Source: Bugula neritina (Eukaryota > Bryozoa > Gymnolaemata > Cheilostomatida > Bugulidae). Taken from it: DNA of 64,000 nt. The position numbers were made by a program, and so were the translations under genes. The stretch lies in NCBI GenBank assembly GCA_964035545.1, contig OZ037772.1, positions 7,552,389 through 7,616,388 on the forward strand. Direction: 5' to 3'. Positions within the stretch are counted from its first letter, which is position 1, and every line of letters starts with the position of its first letter. Under the pieces are notes generated by a model that made no database searches, had not been told where the DNA came from, and saw only the letters and a program-made list of their open reading frames with translations. This document shows positions 38,957 to 52,620 of the stretch, one piece after another.

Positions 38957-40956
38957 CATCTTAGGAAGAATGCCAATACATAAGGGATTATACTATAATG
39001 ATATAAACAACAGCTAGAAAAATGAGTGGGTTATATTCCATCAGGGTGTTTACTAGCAGTGGATTGCCATCTTGTTTTAAAATTGGCCTATGACTCTGTT
39101 GCTACTTGCAAAGGTATCTTGATTAAATAAACCAACGGTTAAAAATAAACTGTAGTTTGTATATTATTACTAAGGCACAGCCAGCGGTCAGAGCTATGGT
39201 ATATAAATATACACTGATGTACTAGGACCTAGGTAATAGATTGACAAGTCAAATTATCTTTTATAGGTAAACACACTTTGGTTTGAGAAAACATGCATGC
39301 AGCCTTAATTTTAGGTTTACGTCCGCAAATCATGAAAAGATCTAAACTAATATTAGAGGTAAATTTTAAAAATTAAATTAGTTTTACTTATTTTTACAAT
39401 AACAAATTTTTTGGAGAAAATAAGTTGCTTCCTTTTTGTTGCAATGATATTCAACTTGCTTGAGCTATGGCCATCAGTGATGAAATTTGAAACCCTGATT
39501 GTTTTGAGATAACTTTGTGACTTGTTATACATTTTTGCATATCTTTACCAACATATTACTTGATTCATGATAGTTTTCACATTGCAATTTATGGCATCAG
39601 TTGAGACTTGCACTCTGACAAAATATTAACAAAGCCAAACATATGGCCACACTACAGTGAAAGCTGGTTGGTTATATTAATTGTGGCTGCACTAGTCATG
39701 GTCCTAGCAGTTGGCCTACCATGGTATTGCCAGGTGCGAGCAAGCTTACAAGCATTTATATAGCTATAGCTAAACTGATAAGCTTACAAAACATGTTGGC
39801 TAACATTATGCAGTTCACAATAGGCATATGGAAAACAAAGATGGTCAAAGGGTAATGATATTGTGGTTGACATAATATGTTAACTATAAATAGTTCACGA
39901 ATGCAGTTCCATTAGGCCTACTGGATTACCACTTATTTGCACTAACAGAATGTGTTACAAACGGGCCAGCAGGCAACTAAACCGTGTAATGCACAACTAT
40001 TGACGTTATGCTATGTCATTATGCTCTGAAGTACGTTCTGTCATGGCTGAAAGTCACACTACTCTACACTTGCAGTAGCAATTCGTTTACTACTTCCATC
40101 ACCAACACTTGCATTTTTATAGGGGCCAAATTCCTGTACCAAATGGTGTGCTATTCTTTCAAAACAGAGTACTATAAATATTATTTTGCTCATAGATTTT
40201 AGCAGACAAAGAATTTATACTAAAGACTACCCTATAGAAATTCTATTTAAGAAAAAACTTCAATCCTAAAATACTACCTATTGACTTATACAGCTGAACA
40301 GAAAAAGAAGTAACCGCAGTTCGAGTATTTAGCATATCTGAGCCACAATTCAAAAATAAATAGAAGCATAGCACATGTGCATAGTTAATATCATATTATA
40401 ATAGTTCATATAGTTTGTTTGCCTTTGACAGCATATTGAATATAATTTCTCTACTTGGCTGTAGGTAAGCCCTGCAGTTTTTGTTTTTATCTTAATTTAC
40501 AATGAAAGAATAACTTGAAAAATGCAACCAAAAACTTATTATTGAAAAAAGGCTTTTAACTACTCTGCTAACTATGGCTTTTAATTGTCAATAAATGACC
40601 CTTTTAATCTAACTATTGCATGGTGCTGAGACGACTGATAATTATGTGTAAAAATGTGTGCAGGTGGGATTAATTAGCTGAGAAACTTTATTAACCTAAG
40701 CTCTTAAACTACAAGAGCGTTGATTAGGGGTGCATGGTAAAACGAAAGTTATTTCACTGCTTTTCCTCTATAAAACTGAAGCCTTTCCAAATATATTTTT
40801 ATTGCACCAGCTGGTACAATCTAAAAATAAAATCAAGCTGAACAATCAAATTAAAAGAATAGGCGTTTTATATCTTAACTTGTTGAAATGGTGCAGTAAA
40901 ATTTGTTTGTTGCCTTTTAGGTAAATATTCACCAGGGCTGACATTGACTTCTTTAT

Positions 40957-41119
40957 CACTGCGTTTCCATGACTTCGCATAATGCGAATGAATTCTGTAC
41001 GGATTATTTGCGGTTTGTGGTTTGCATTAACTTATAGTTGCGTTTCATCGGATGTAACTTAGTTCCCATTAGCCGAATGAAAAAATCCATTCGCATAATG
41101 CGATAATGGAAACGCAGTG
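40957..41119. mobile_element. 163-bp MITE with 14-bp inverted ends
   Basis: CACTGCGTTTCCAT at 40957 and its exact complement at 41106-41119, with inner palindromic blocks (CGCATAATGCGAATG and CATTCGCATAATGCG). 41120-41262 is a second, decayed copy in tandem (CTTCTATGACTG... ending GAATTGCAGTGC). No clear target duplication was seen. Confidence 0.65.
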
Positions 41120-41737
41120 TACTTCGCTTCTATGACTGAGCATTTTGTGAATTTGTAGTTGCAGTAACTCATCAGTTGTGGTTTCCTTCGTTATGTAATT
41201 AGTTCCATGAGGTGATGAGAAATCCATTTCGGAATGAGAATGATGAATTGCAGTGCATGTAGGCTGCAGCTTCCAATTTTCTTAAATCAACCATTAGGCT
41301 ATGTGTACAAAAAAAGGCAAAATACTTTGCTGTGGCCAACAGTCTGAAAAATACCAGCTAGCACTGAATAAAGCACAATAAGTATAGCTTATTTGCAATG
41401 CAATGTTGAGTTTTAGAAAGGTCTCAAGTTAGTGTTATTTTCTCACCACTCATGTGGAAAATTTACCAATACTCCCTATTGCTAAGACTTTGTGCTATGC
41501 ATCTAATTACTAAGGTGTGAGTTTTTAGAACCAATACTAGAATGTAACTCCTTGCGATTATGTGGGAGAGAGATGACATATTTGTTGTCAGTCAATATAT
41601 ATTGTAGGCTTGCCTATTACAGAGCTCAAGCCTAGCTCTTTACAATAAAAAGTACAAAGGTATGAAAGAACAATAGTATGACAACAGAACCATGCGGTAT
41701 CGTAACAATCAGGATGCAAATCATCTTGATTATATAG

Positions 41738-44700
41738 CTAGATGCTTTTCTTCTCTAACGTAGATGTTCTTGTCAATAGTGAAGCTGCACTTAAACTCAA
41801 ATGGCCACTTTCTTTTAGACCTGTAAAAGCAAAATATATTTCAACAGTCAAACTAAATAAGTTGAGGCGATGGTTTCATTGAAGTGACACATAGCAACAG
41901 AGTATGCAAAACAGGGGTAGAAAAAGAAATAGGGTAAGGCTCCATCAAGAAGACGCCAACAAAATTGAAAATGCTGATATAAAATGTGCATTTGACTGAC
42001 AATGTCTTTTGGCAATAAATTATGACTGCAGACAGCCCCTAGTTCTTAGTACCTAGAGGATCAATTAGGTTTCATGGAGATGAGTTGTGCTACATAAGCA
42101 ATGAGGGTAACTAGTCAATATTCTGAATGCCCACTGCTCCGAAGGTCCATTAGTCCGAAAATTAGTACACACAGGCATCCTCAATGAGAATATCATTAAT
42201 TTCACTCACAATTCAGTTTAAGTTCTAGCTATGTTATTGCTCTGTGGGTGGCATGTGTGTTGCCTACTTGCTACATCATCTATCAACATGATTATGCGTA
42301 CGGTACATTATTAATTACAGGCTTGCGAGGTGACAGGCTAATGAATAGCTTGGTGTGTACTTTGTTTATGGAGCAGCCATAATGGAATGTTGATAAACGA
42401 TACAGCCCTTATTGATCATAGTGTAATCTCAGGCTAAACAATCACAAATAGGCAACACGCATGCCACCCACAGATCAATAATATAGCAAGAACTTAAACT
42501 GAATTGTGAGTGATATTAATGATATTCTCAGTGAGGATGCCTGTGTGTACTAATTTTCGGACTAATGGACCTTCGGAGCAATGGGCCTTCGGAATATTGC
42601 TTCGTTCCCAGAAATGAAGGGATCTGAGACAGGGCGGCAGTAAATGCAGTAACTATATTTGTGGGAAAGAGAAGGCTGGAATAATATGGGCACCTATGCA
42701 GCAGAGAACAATAAAACAAGAAGGGAATCAGCTACATCAGTGTGAAACTCCAGAAAAAGGGAGCAAGACCAAAACATTTAAACATGGGGGTTAAAAATCA
42801 AAAGAGATCATAGATTAGTGCAGAACACTGCGACCTAAAAGAATACAGTGAAGAATAGGAGGATGGCAAAATTAAGTAAAACAATGAGTATGAGAGTGAC
42901 ACCACTTGTGAAGCCGAAGTTCTATTTCTTTTAATTAATTGGTGAAAAAATATAATAGCAACTTTTATGACAGTCTTGTAGATTGGCTGTGTGATGAGGT
43001 GACTTGAATACAGCAGCCATGAGTAAAACCTGGCTGCAAATTAAAGCAGAAGGTGAACATTTTATGTATAATATAAGAGATATATTCAAAAATTGAAATT
43101 ACCATAAAAACTGTAGTCCTTGTCTGATAGTCAAAATAAATTGGCTGCCATCCATAATTTCATCATTCATAATTTCATCTTGATTACACTGCAAAACAAA
43201 ATGAAGTATTTTGTTGATCACATGTATGAGTTTGAAATGAACTATGGTAACAAATATTAACATAATATTTCCTTGCATTTAGTGCATTTTTTAGTTAAGT
43301 AACTAGTCTGAATACTTCACATTGCAGTTTAATTTTCTAAACCAAACATACATTGATGAGCCTGAACTGAACAAGTGTTAGGTCAGCTTGACTAAAATAT
43401 AACCATAAATACCATCAATATAAATTAGGGGTTTGTTGATTAAAATATAGTAAAGTAACAGAGTAAAATTAAAACAACCCTGAACAATAGCGTAGTAAAA
43501 GTGTACATTCAGGACTCCACACTTGAGGAGTATAGGAGAATGACAAAAATCAAGTTCAACCATATGAAAAACTAGGAAACATACTGACATCATGTCCAAA
43601 TATTCTTCCAACTGTCAAACATTTTAAACACTTAAGAAGAAAAATACCTCAAAATTGTGTGCATTATTTTTAGGTCTTCAAAGTTAATGCTTGTTCATGA
43701 AGATAAAGAAAAAAACTGAGAAACTGATTATTCATGTAAAAGTAAATGTAATAATTTGACTATGTTCTGTAGTAAAAAAATTATGATGACTTCTTTTTCT
43801 AATATGTGTAAAGAGATAATATACTAGGTAAGCAATGCAGGGCTTTTTAATCATTTAAATTTGTGCTCAAAGTATATTATATTACCACTAAGCCTTAAGA
43901 TATGCAATTTATTTTTAGATCATCTGTTATCATAATAGACTTTTAATTTTGTACAAATGATTTACCTGGACAAGCAAAACAAAGTCTTTCCATTACATCT
44001 TCTATGTCAGCATTTTTCAGCTTCACCACAACAGCCATCGAGTAGTTCATTTTAAACTAAAAAGAAATAATTAATTTAGGAAATACAATGATTGCCTATG
44101 TAAAAAGTGACAATGTATGCACGTATGGCATCTGAAGCCACATTTAACTAACTATTCAACTTGCTAATATCATTTTTAAATACGTTTTTGAAAATGGAAT
44201 TAAGACAGTTATGAAAAAAAATTGATAACAATAAGAATATATGTTGAATTAGGTAATCATAGGTAGCAACTATAATAATCATAGTGAAAGAAATAATTTC
44301 GAAGGGTGATGAAGTAATTCAACAGAATAAAAACTATGATGCGACTTTTAATTGTCACAATAAGAACTTTGGACAAAAAAAAACTTTCAGGCTTTGAGTT
44401 ATATATAAATAAAACCCTTTGGAATTTTTTGAAAAATAGTCTTACGAGACATAATAATACATAGTTAAGTTTTAGATTTTTACAACACACTATGACTCAT
44501 AATTAGTTAATAAAATATTCTTTTGTAACTGCATAGTGCATATAACATCTATTTGAATCAATTTGATGGAGTTTGTGAAATTTCTTGTTTGAAAATTACA
44601 AAAACTGGCGGCATGTTCGAGTTGTTGAAAATAGCAAAAAACAAGTAGTAAACAAAGTTAAATAACATTTGCAAAACCTTATACAATGTGCTGTTAAATG

Positions 44701-46529
44701 CTTGGACAGATACTATCTTGAATAAGATTAATGCAAGCTTAAAAAAACTTTAAAGTTGAAAGGCATATATTTTGTTACCATCATAATTCATATGCTGTGT
44801 AATCAAGCCACATCTTGAGATATAAATATTTTTCTGCTCCGTGGTCTCTTCAGTACTTAGACCTATGCCTTGCCACACTCTACCACTGCACTTAGCCTTC
44901 AATCATAAATCACGATGACATGCAGTGTAAATGTTGCAGCTGTGGCCTGGTGAATAAGGATATTTTCCAACCACAATTTTTAACAAAACAAAACAAGTTC
45001 TCACCTAAAAAACTAGAAATCAAATATAAAGAAAAATAATTGATTTTTAGTTTGATTATATGGTTTAAACCTGCATTTGCATAGGGGTAGTTGAAGTCTA
45101 AACATTCACCAGATTCGCATACATTATTTTCAATATTTCATGTTACCTAAAACTAAAATATATCTAATACTAAAACATCTATTAAAGTGTAGTAACTGAC
45201 ATGTTCAAATGTGTGCCTTAGCGAACATCACACTCAAAAAGTAATCGTGAGAGGAAACAAGCTTTGCTTGCATTTTAGAAGTCAAGAGAAGTACCGTCAC
45301 CTTACATTGGTAGCAACAGATTGTGTACCAAGAAATTGTTTCTAAAACTCCAAAAAAATATAATTAAAACGTTGAAGATTCTACAGGCAAAAAGTTCTGA
45401 ATAGATTTTTATAAGCAGAGGACAAATTAAATTTTGCAAATAATTTCAAGCACAAATAGTCACTAAACAAACTTTATATGCATATAAATAAAAGCCAGCA
45501 ATACATTAATTAACTTACTTGCATTATATAAGGATAAGCACAGATCTCCCTCTCTCCATATCCAATGCCTTACATATAAGTGCCTGAAACCGTCTTTGCA
45601 GCTTTCCATTCAATTCCTCCACAGTGGTCACCAACTGAAATATTCTGAAAAATTAAATAATAATTTAACGTACCCATACAATTCTTATTTGTTTGCTCAT
45701 ATTGAAAACAAAAAAGATGAAAAAATAAAACAAGACATGTGACCATCGAACAATAGTTGGTAAATAGTATTGTATTGTAAATCATACGCAATCATTATCA
45801 AGAGTCTATAAAAATCATTCCAAACAGATAACTTTTAAGTTGTAGTCAGCAGCTCATATGAACAGAGTTGTCATTGTGAACATTTCAATAATGAAAAGGA
45901 TATTTATATTCCCATTGAACTTAAATACCCATATTATAAGTACATCTAATAACGCAGCAAACTCCCTTTTAAAATCACATTAATATAGCATCAGCAAAAG
46001 AACACTAAATGGCAAAAGCAGTTTGAAAACCAATTTCAGATTGAAAATTTAATTGATCAAATATTGCTTTTTTATTTAGATTAAGACTCATTGCGGTAAA
46101 CAAGCAAGAAAACTTTGTGATATGGATAAGAAAGGTTTTAAAACAAAAGCCATGATTTTCAAAAAGTCTGCACCACACTTAATATCAACACCATCCTAGA
46201 TGCTACACCAGAGCAACGAATAATTAAAACAGTATACCTTGGAGAGTTAATAACTGATATTGCATGGTTAAAATGAACAAGAAATAAAGAGAAGAAATGA
46301 ACTGGCAAAAAATGCTTTCCAGGATATTTCTTAAGTATATTGACATTAGAAAAATCAAAATACAAACACGAGAAAAATTACTATGCAAAAAATTCTTCCC
46401 CATATAACAAGCAGATATTATTAGTTATTTATCAGTAATGCATCTACTAGGCATAGACTCACAAGGTTTCATAGTTGATTGTAAGAACAAGGTCGGCAAA
46501 GGTTTTTGGATGTTGCAATAAAGATAAAA
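41738..46529 (-). CDS. Candidate unidentified multi-exon gene or gene fragment inside the 17-kb insert
   Basis: Four minus-strand segments look like exons. (a) 46529-46463 reads LSLLQHPKTFADLVLTINYE, donor GTGAGT. (b) 45644-45519, acceptor TTTTTCAG, reads IFQLVTTVEELNGKLQRRF and QALICKALDMERGR, with an in-frame TAA 5 nt before a donor-like GTAAGT. (c) 44056-43966, acceptor TTTCTTTTTAG, reads MNYSMAVVVKLKNADIEDVM, donor GTAAAT. (d) 41820-41738, acceptor GCTTTTACAG, reads LKESGHLSLSAASLLTR and stops at TAG. Phases agree for a-b and c-d; b-c does not join in frame, so an exon is missing or b is broken. Residue composition and splice context look genuine, but I do not recognise the family and no start exon was found. 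It may be a captured host-gene fragment. Confidence 0.35.
42116..42599. mobile_element. 484-bp inverted-repeat (foldback/MITE) element
   Basis: Arms 42116-42276 and 42445-42599 are reverse complements with scattered mismatches. The outer segment contains GGTCCATTAGTCCGAAAATT on one arm and its complement on the other. The inner part of the arms (GTGGGTGGCATGTGTGTTGC) matches, in the other orientation, sequence in tandem units 1 and 2 (near 6118-6150 and 10969-11001). No coding capacity. Confidence 0.75.
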
Positions 46530-46989
46530 CTCAAACCTTAGTGTGTTAGGATAAATGAGCAAAGACTCTACCTATGCTACCAGAAGCAGCAACTGGTCCC
46601 AAAAAGTGGAGTAAAACTTTACACTTTTAATGATGATGTTTTATGATCATTATTATTAAAAAAATGTATATCATACTGATAAAACTATAGCGGTAAATGT
46701 GAAACATATAATTCATATCAATATTCACACCGTATAAGAGTATTTACTTAAAATGGCTTATTCATTTGGAATTGTAACAATACTCACAAGTAACAGAACA
46801 CGTACCAATAAAATAACAATCACTGTAAAAAATGAGTATTTAACACCATAAAAACCTAAAGCATTGATACTTGTGGTACATCTAGTACTAAAGCACTTAC
46901 AGACTTACAGTGGTAGTCTGTTATCACTAAATCTAATGATTTTCACAGTTCTCAATCAAGGTATTAGACACCATAACTACTAGTGGGCC

Positions 46990-47070
46990 TACTAGTACTA
47001 CTACTACTAGTACTAGTAACTAGAGTACTACTACTACTAGTACTACTACTGTACTAGTAGTAATAATAAT
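46990..47070. repeat. CTA/TAG trinucleotide-rich repeat
   Basis: Imperfect (ACT)n/(AGT)n tract, locally palindromic (ACTAGTAC motifs). Confidence 0.75.
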
Positions 47071-47529
47071 TTATATCAAAAATGAGCACATTGTGATTGT
47101 TTTACTAATAATATTCTCAACCTAATAGCAATAGTACCAACCTGATCCGTAATGGGTTTTCCTGAAGAATGGAACTAGATTGTAATTACCGACATGTGTA
47201 TACATACTAAATTAGTCTCTAATAATATATTATTATGAAATTTATGATTATCGCCCCATTTGCGGAGTAGTCAGGCCGAGTTTATTATGAACACAAGAGT
47301 CGAGTAAATTTGCGCAGATAAATTACTGGCCACCATGATAGACCAGACCTGTTTTGACCGAATATCGGTTCTACTTGAACACTAGAATCGCCCCCAAGGT
47401 CCAATGCCTAATTGAGTCCGCGGCTCCTTTGGTCAAATGACCCAAAGATTCAATTTCAATTTTGAATACCATAGGCGTGCTCAAACTTATAGTTATAGGC
47501 TAGGGCATATGCATGGTTATTATTGGAAA

Positions 47530-48480
47530 ATAGATTAATAATTAGTAATACTAATACTAATAGTAATACGAATGCACTAATGGTAATAGTTATAATGTCA
47601 CGATTAGACTTTACATTTGCTCTTACTCTTAGTCTTAGTTATAATCATATTTATAAACATGAATATCGCTCTCACTCTGACTCACACTCTAAGTCTAAGT
47701 CTATCAGCATCACTATCAGTATCACTACCAATATGAATATAGCTATAACTATAAGTATTACTCAATCAGTTTCACTATGACTATGATAAAATCATAAAAT
47801 GATAAATAATCCACTAATACTTAGTGATAACAGTTACTGATTAGAGTGATCTTAAATTAGTAATCAGTATAGCTGTGAGTATAACTCACTGTAGTACTCT
47901 TAATCATAATCATAATGGTAGTGGTATGAGTATCACTATCAGTATGGGATCAACTAATACTAATAGTAATACTGTAAAGTGTAATACTAATACTAATACA
48001 GTATTACTAATAGTAATAGTAATAGTATCAAATCGAAATTAATCAATAGTAAATATAGTTATACTTAAACTTAAAGACTTATACTTATAGTAGTAATAGT
48101 TATACTTATAGTATTAGAACCTTATACTATGTCTATAGTCTATGACGGCATGACATACCCATAAATGGTGATGTCTAAGTCCTACTTCAAAGTAGCAGTT
48201 AAACTTAAAGTTTGATATTCTACTCTGTATAACCGAGACTGACTATCATACACCTTACATGTCATGCTGAGTATCATTATGATTATCACTTGAGGTTTAT
48301 GAGTATCACTTTCAGTAAGATAATCATACTATGACTATGAGTTATACTTATAGTCACACCCCGATACCCATACTTCTACTTCTAGTGATCTACTCTTACT
48401 CCTAGTTCTACGGGCAAGGCTACTCACTCATACTCATAGTCATAGTAACTGATAGTGGTGTAACCTAAACTAATACTATA
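47530..48480. repeat. Cryptically simple sequence
   Basis: About 1 kb dominated by scrambled six-base motifs of the TAATAC, TATCAC and TTATAG types, changing gradually along the tract. The open frame across 47523-47780 (Ser/Ile/Thr-rich) is explained by this composition and not by a gene. Confidence 0.7.
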
Positions 48481-48902
48481 ACCAATGCCAAAAGACAAGG
48501 TAAAGCTAAAATTAAAAATAGAAACCAAAGGGTCATAAATCATATATGTAATGGTGTTTTAGTTTATGATTGTTTATGTTCATTTTATGTTTATTCTACC
48601 AAGTACCAACTCATCAGTCACTTAGTTTTATAGTGATAATTATACTTACACTTATAGCCTACACCCTATAGCTTATTTAATTTTGACTTTACCTTGCCCT
48701 TTGGCAGTGATTTAGTTTTAATTAAATTGTTATATTTAATGTTTTTCATGAACTTTATGAAATTTTATTGATAAGATATCATATAGTAATAGTGATAATT
48801 GTATCATAATGATGATATTGATATATAAAACATTATGACCATCAATGTATCACTGTGAATGTAATAATTTTTATATAAGTAAATTAATTTACTATTAAAT
48901 AA

Positions 48903-49035
48903 AACTTGTGCAAGTTTATAGTTGGCATCCCTGTGAGAAACCCCTGATGGGAAAGGTTTTTTGTTAAATGGGGCTAAGCAATTATTTGGTTGGAGCATAG
49001 GAGTAATTATGACTGGATGCTTTTCCTAACAAATG
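48903..49035 (-). mobile_element. 5'-truncated SINE of the 6203-6419 family
   Basis: In minus orientation it contains the core (AGCATCCAGTCATAATTA) and the 3' part but lacks the tRNA-like head. The usual GGGATAGTGACTATAAACTT is altered to GGGATGCCAACTATAAACTT. Confidence 0.7.
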
Positions 49036-50059
49036 ACAGTAATGAAAAATTGAATATGATTGTTATCTAATCATTATGTAAGGTTAACCTTTATGTTAGG
49101 AATCTCAATAGCACGAGCATACAATTCAATCATCGCCATGTTGGCTGTGATTTTCTTAATCATACTTATTAAGCTTGCAGTTTTTGATATTTGATAGATA
49201 TAGTATTCATAATAATAGTCACTTAAATTTGATGGTAATATTGATCAATAAATTTTAAGTACACTGACTAAATCTAATGATTAGTGGTAATGAAACTAAC
49301 GACACTCAAACTGATTTGCCTCAAGACTGAACTATGTTTTCTAAGTGATGACAGGCTAAGATTAAGTTTAATAATAGGGCAGTAGTACATGTAACTAAAA
49401 GTATAAGCTAAAGTATACAACCATAAGTGAGTAACCATGATGTTATCTCGACCAACGCAATCTCAATACCAATACCTGATTTATTGAAAATGTTACTATA
49501 TATTTGAGTATGAGTATGTAACTGTATTAATATGATAAAACTTATACAGTTATGCACATAGTGCTAGTGAAAGTATCTCAAACCGTTGCAAAATCCAACT
49601 TTATTCAAAACTTTGCTACAAATACTTGAGTTTTTATTTTAAGGTTGATCATAAAAAGTTAAAATTATTGTGAATAAATTAATTTTAACTGTTCATTTTA
49701 CTTCAACATTATCTTTTAATTTAATAAAGTTTTAATGAATATTAATTTATTTATTTTTCAACAAGTCACTGTTTTAATTAATATAGGTATAAGTTTAGGT
49801 ATCTAATAACTTTAACCATCATTATATTCATCATTTTTAATTTGTATGCCAATTGCTAAATTATAATACCTATACTGATATCACCACTGTTGAATTATTT
49901 TTCTTATTCACCTATGTTTGTAATACGGTTATTGCTTGTTAGTTAGTAGCATATATAACAACTATAGTAATAGCTATAACTACAAGCATATTTAATATGC
50001 TAAGGTATATTGAGAGATTGTCATAAATATCTCAGTGATCATATACATGACACCCTTAG

Positions 50060-50575
50060 CATTCATGTCTTGAACATCTAGCCATAGCTCCCTTTATATT
50101 GTTTCCAGTGTTGAATGCCCATCCTGCAAGAATGCTTTGCCTCCATTTGAGAGGTGGTAAATTGATTGGATTTTATGTAAAATTCCTTAAGCTCTTGTTT
50201 CAGGACATCCTCAAACCTTAGATATAAGTTCTTCTAGCTGGATGAGTTCCTTTTGATATTAATGCATGCAATCGAGTGCGGCGGATGAGATACTTTGGCA
50301 TGTTGACCAGCCCAGTGAAGACAGAAGAAATTCAGTTTTGAAGAAAGAGAATCCGGGTCTGTGATTTCAAATACATCTTCATTTATCATTTTATCTTCCC
50401 AGATTTTACTCAACATGCATCTTAAACTCCAGGTATGAAAAGTGCTGAGCTTTGATTCTTGCAGTCCACATGTTGCCCATGTTTTTGATTCACAAGGAAG
50501 AATGCTGAGAACACCAACTGCGTAGACTTTTCTTTTGGCGTGAATATTAGGGTGTTTGTTTGTCCATATTTGCTA
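50060..50575 (-). mobile_element. Decayed C-terminal part of a non-LTR retrotransposon ORF2
   Basis: On the minus strand successive frames read VYAVGVLSILPCESKTWATC, LSTFHTWSLRCMLSKIW, LHWAGQHAKVSHPP, then after a stop LRFEDVLKQELKEFYIKS and CRMGIQHWK. This matches the familiar tail of LINE reverse-transcriptase ORFs (YGSETW..., LRCLRKIL..., LRWAGHV.RM, RFKD.LK..LK.F.I). Stops and a missing GKR/GRP block show it is dead. The clade cannot be decided from this tail. A related fragment lies at 32070-32212. Confidence 0.75.
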
Positions 50576-52433
50576 GTTCACAAAGCCGAATTATTTTGGT
50601 ATTTGTCATATCCTGCAGAGCCCATTTAAATGTTTGAGCAGAAAAAGTAAAAATAAATATTTTGCAGTGTGTTTACTGTTTTGATGATGGTTTTAGGAAA
50701 ACATCTAAATTTACCATTCATGTACTTGTGACAGGCCTGTGTTTCAGCGATTATAGGAGAGTATAATTTTTCTTTAATAGAAATTGAGTCATGCAAGGGA
50801 AGCTGGTTTCCTTACTTTATTAAGCAAAATTTGCTATCACAACAACAGAAGTGTTGCTAGCCTTGATTTGGAAACATTTTATATTTATAACTCTGAAGCC
50901 TATTTTGAGACATTTGGCTGCATGTTGGATAGATTGCATAGCATCTTTACTTGCGCTAATACTTAGAAGCATTTACTTGGTTTTCCTATAGTTTTATTTT
51001 GAATGTTTTTATGATATATTGCAGAACTGTGGGTTCATTCTACTTGTAAGTATATTCCATAGGTCTAACTCAAACCCTGTGAATTTTCAAGTTAATATGG
51101 CAAGCTATGATGAAAGAAATGCTAAACTAGACAGGTAATAGAAAAGAAAGTCCGATAATTTTTTTAATTGTAATTTAAATTACTTAGCTTGCATTACTCA
51201 ACAGTATGGTAGCAGTGGTAGAACCAGCAGCAGCAGCAGCAGGAGTAGATTATAGTATAGTAGTATTGATAAAATGATTGATAGATTAGAACTGTAATTT
51301 TGAATATTAAAAATATGACAATGCCACTGTGCGCCATAAATTTCTTGTTGGCCATTAAAATCAGCCATTAAATCAGTTTTCTTTTGGCTAGAACAAGCAC
51401 TGCTGCCTGGACATAGTAATATATTATATGTATGGACTGTATGTTAATTATATGTAGAGGAATTATTTTTGCTAGCTTTAATAAAAAACCCTGCTCGTTT
51501 CTCATATTATTGTATTGTCAGTTTCAGCAATTTCAGGCCAGATAAATTTAAATTATACCTTGCAAATTTTAGGCCTGTTCCAGTCTACCTGTCAACACAT
51601 TTGTTTGATCTAATCTAATTATGATGGCCTTCCAAGCAATGTAGTTAGCAAAAGTGAGAGAACTAATATTGCTTTTTCAGCCTATATTATGTTTGAAACC
51701 AGTAAAATAATAGAAATCATGAAACTAGTAATAGGCAATCCTATAATGCTGTTTAATAAACTTATTTGCGCTGTTACTTTAGTGATTTCGACGCTGTTTT
51801 ATAAATTATTAGCAATCTTTTAAAAATGAATAAATATACATTTTCTTTTAGTATGTCACCAATTGGAATATTTTGACCTGTATACCTATCTAGTGGAGGT
51901 GTTAATTTGTAAACATATTGGTTTTACCAAGATCAGTGATTAAAGCAGTTGCTGAAAGCCAAAATAAAATGCTAACTAAAGTTCATATCTAGTGGGCTAC
52001 AATTTGCCAACTTCTATAAAGCATATAATAGCTAGTAATTGTTTCTATGCTGTACCACTTGACGGTCTGTTCTCTTTTACCTTACTCTATATTATGCTGT
52101 ATAAATTCTAGCACACCTATCTGGTTTTTAATCATTTCTTGCACCATATGCCAATAATTTTTACGTAGATGCATACAATCGGACAGCTGGATAGCCTGGC
52201 TATTGTGGAGAAGCATCATAACCACCTGCTTGGTGTTAGAGCTGAGTGCATATCAAGGTGGGTAGCACAACTTCTTAGTTCATAAGTAGCAGCGTAGCTT
52301 TTTAAAAGGTTTGACTATATTAAAATATAAACATTTTGTTATTGCACTAATACAATGATAAAAATATGAGCAAACAGTTTCCAATATAACTTGCTGCTGG
52401 TAAGATTTACAGTATTTGTAGTAGAAACAATAT

Positions 52434-52620
52434 TAGTAGTGGTAAAAGTAGTAGTAGCAGTAGTAGTAGTAGCAGTAGTAGTAGTAGCAGCAGTAGTAGC
52501 AGTAGTAGAAGTAGTAGCAGCAGCAGCAGTAGTAGAAGTAGTAGTAGCAGTAGCAGTAGCACTAGTAGTAGTAGTAGTAGCAGTAGCAGTAGTATAGTAG
52601 TAGAAGTAATAATAATAAAA
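52434..52620. repeat. AGT/AGC trinucleotide repeat
   Basis: (GTA)n interrupted by GCA. All open frames across it (poly-Val/Ala, poly-Thr, poly-Tyr) are composition artefacts. Confidence 0.9.

Noticed and set aside
45280-45355. Possible NHL propeller relic (KYRHL..VATDCVPRNCF against [15 protein letters not shown])
   Set aside because: Only about 20 codons of weak similarity with a stop; could be chance.
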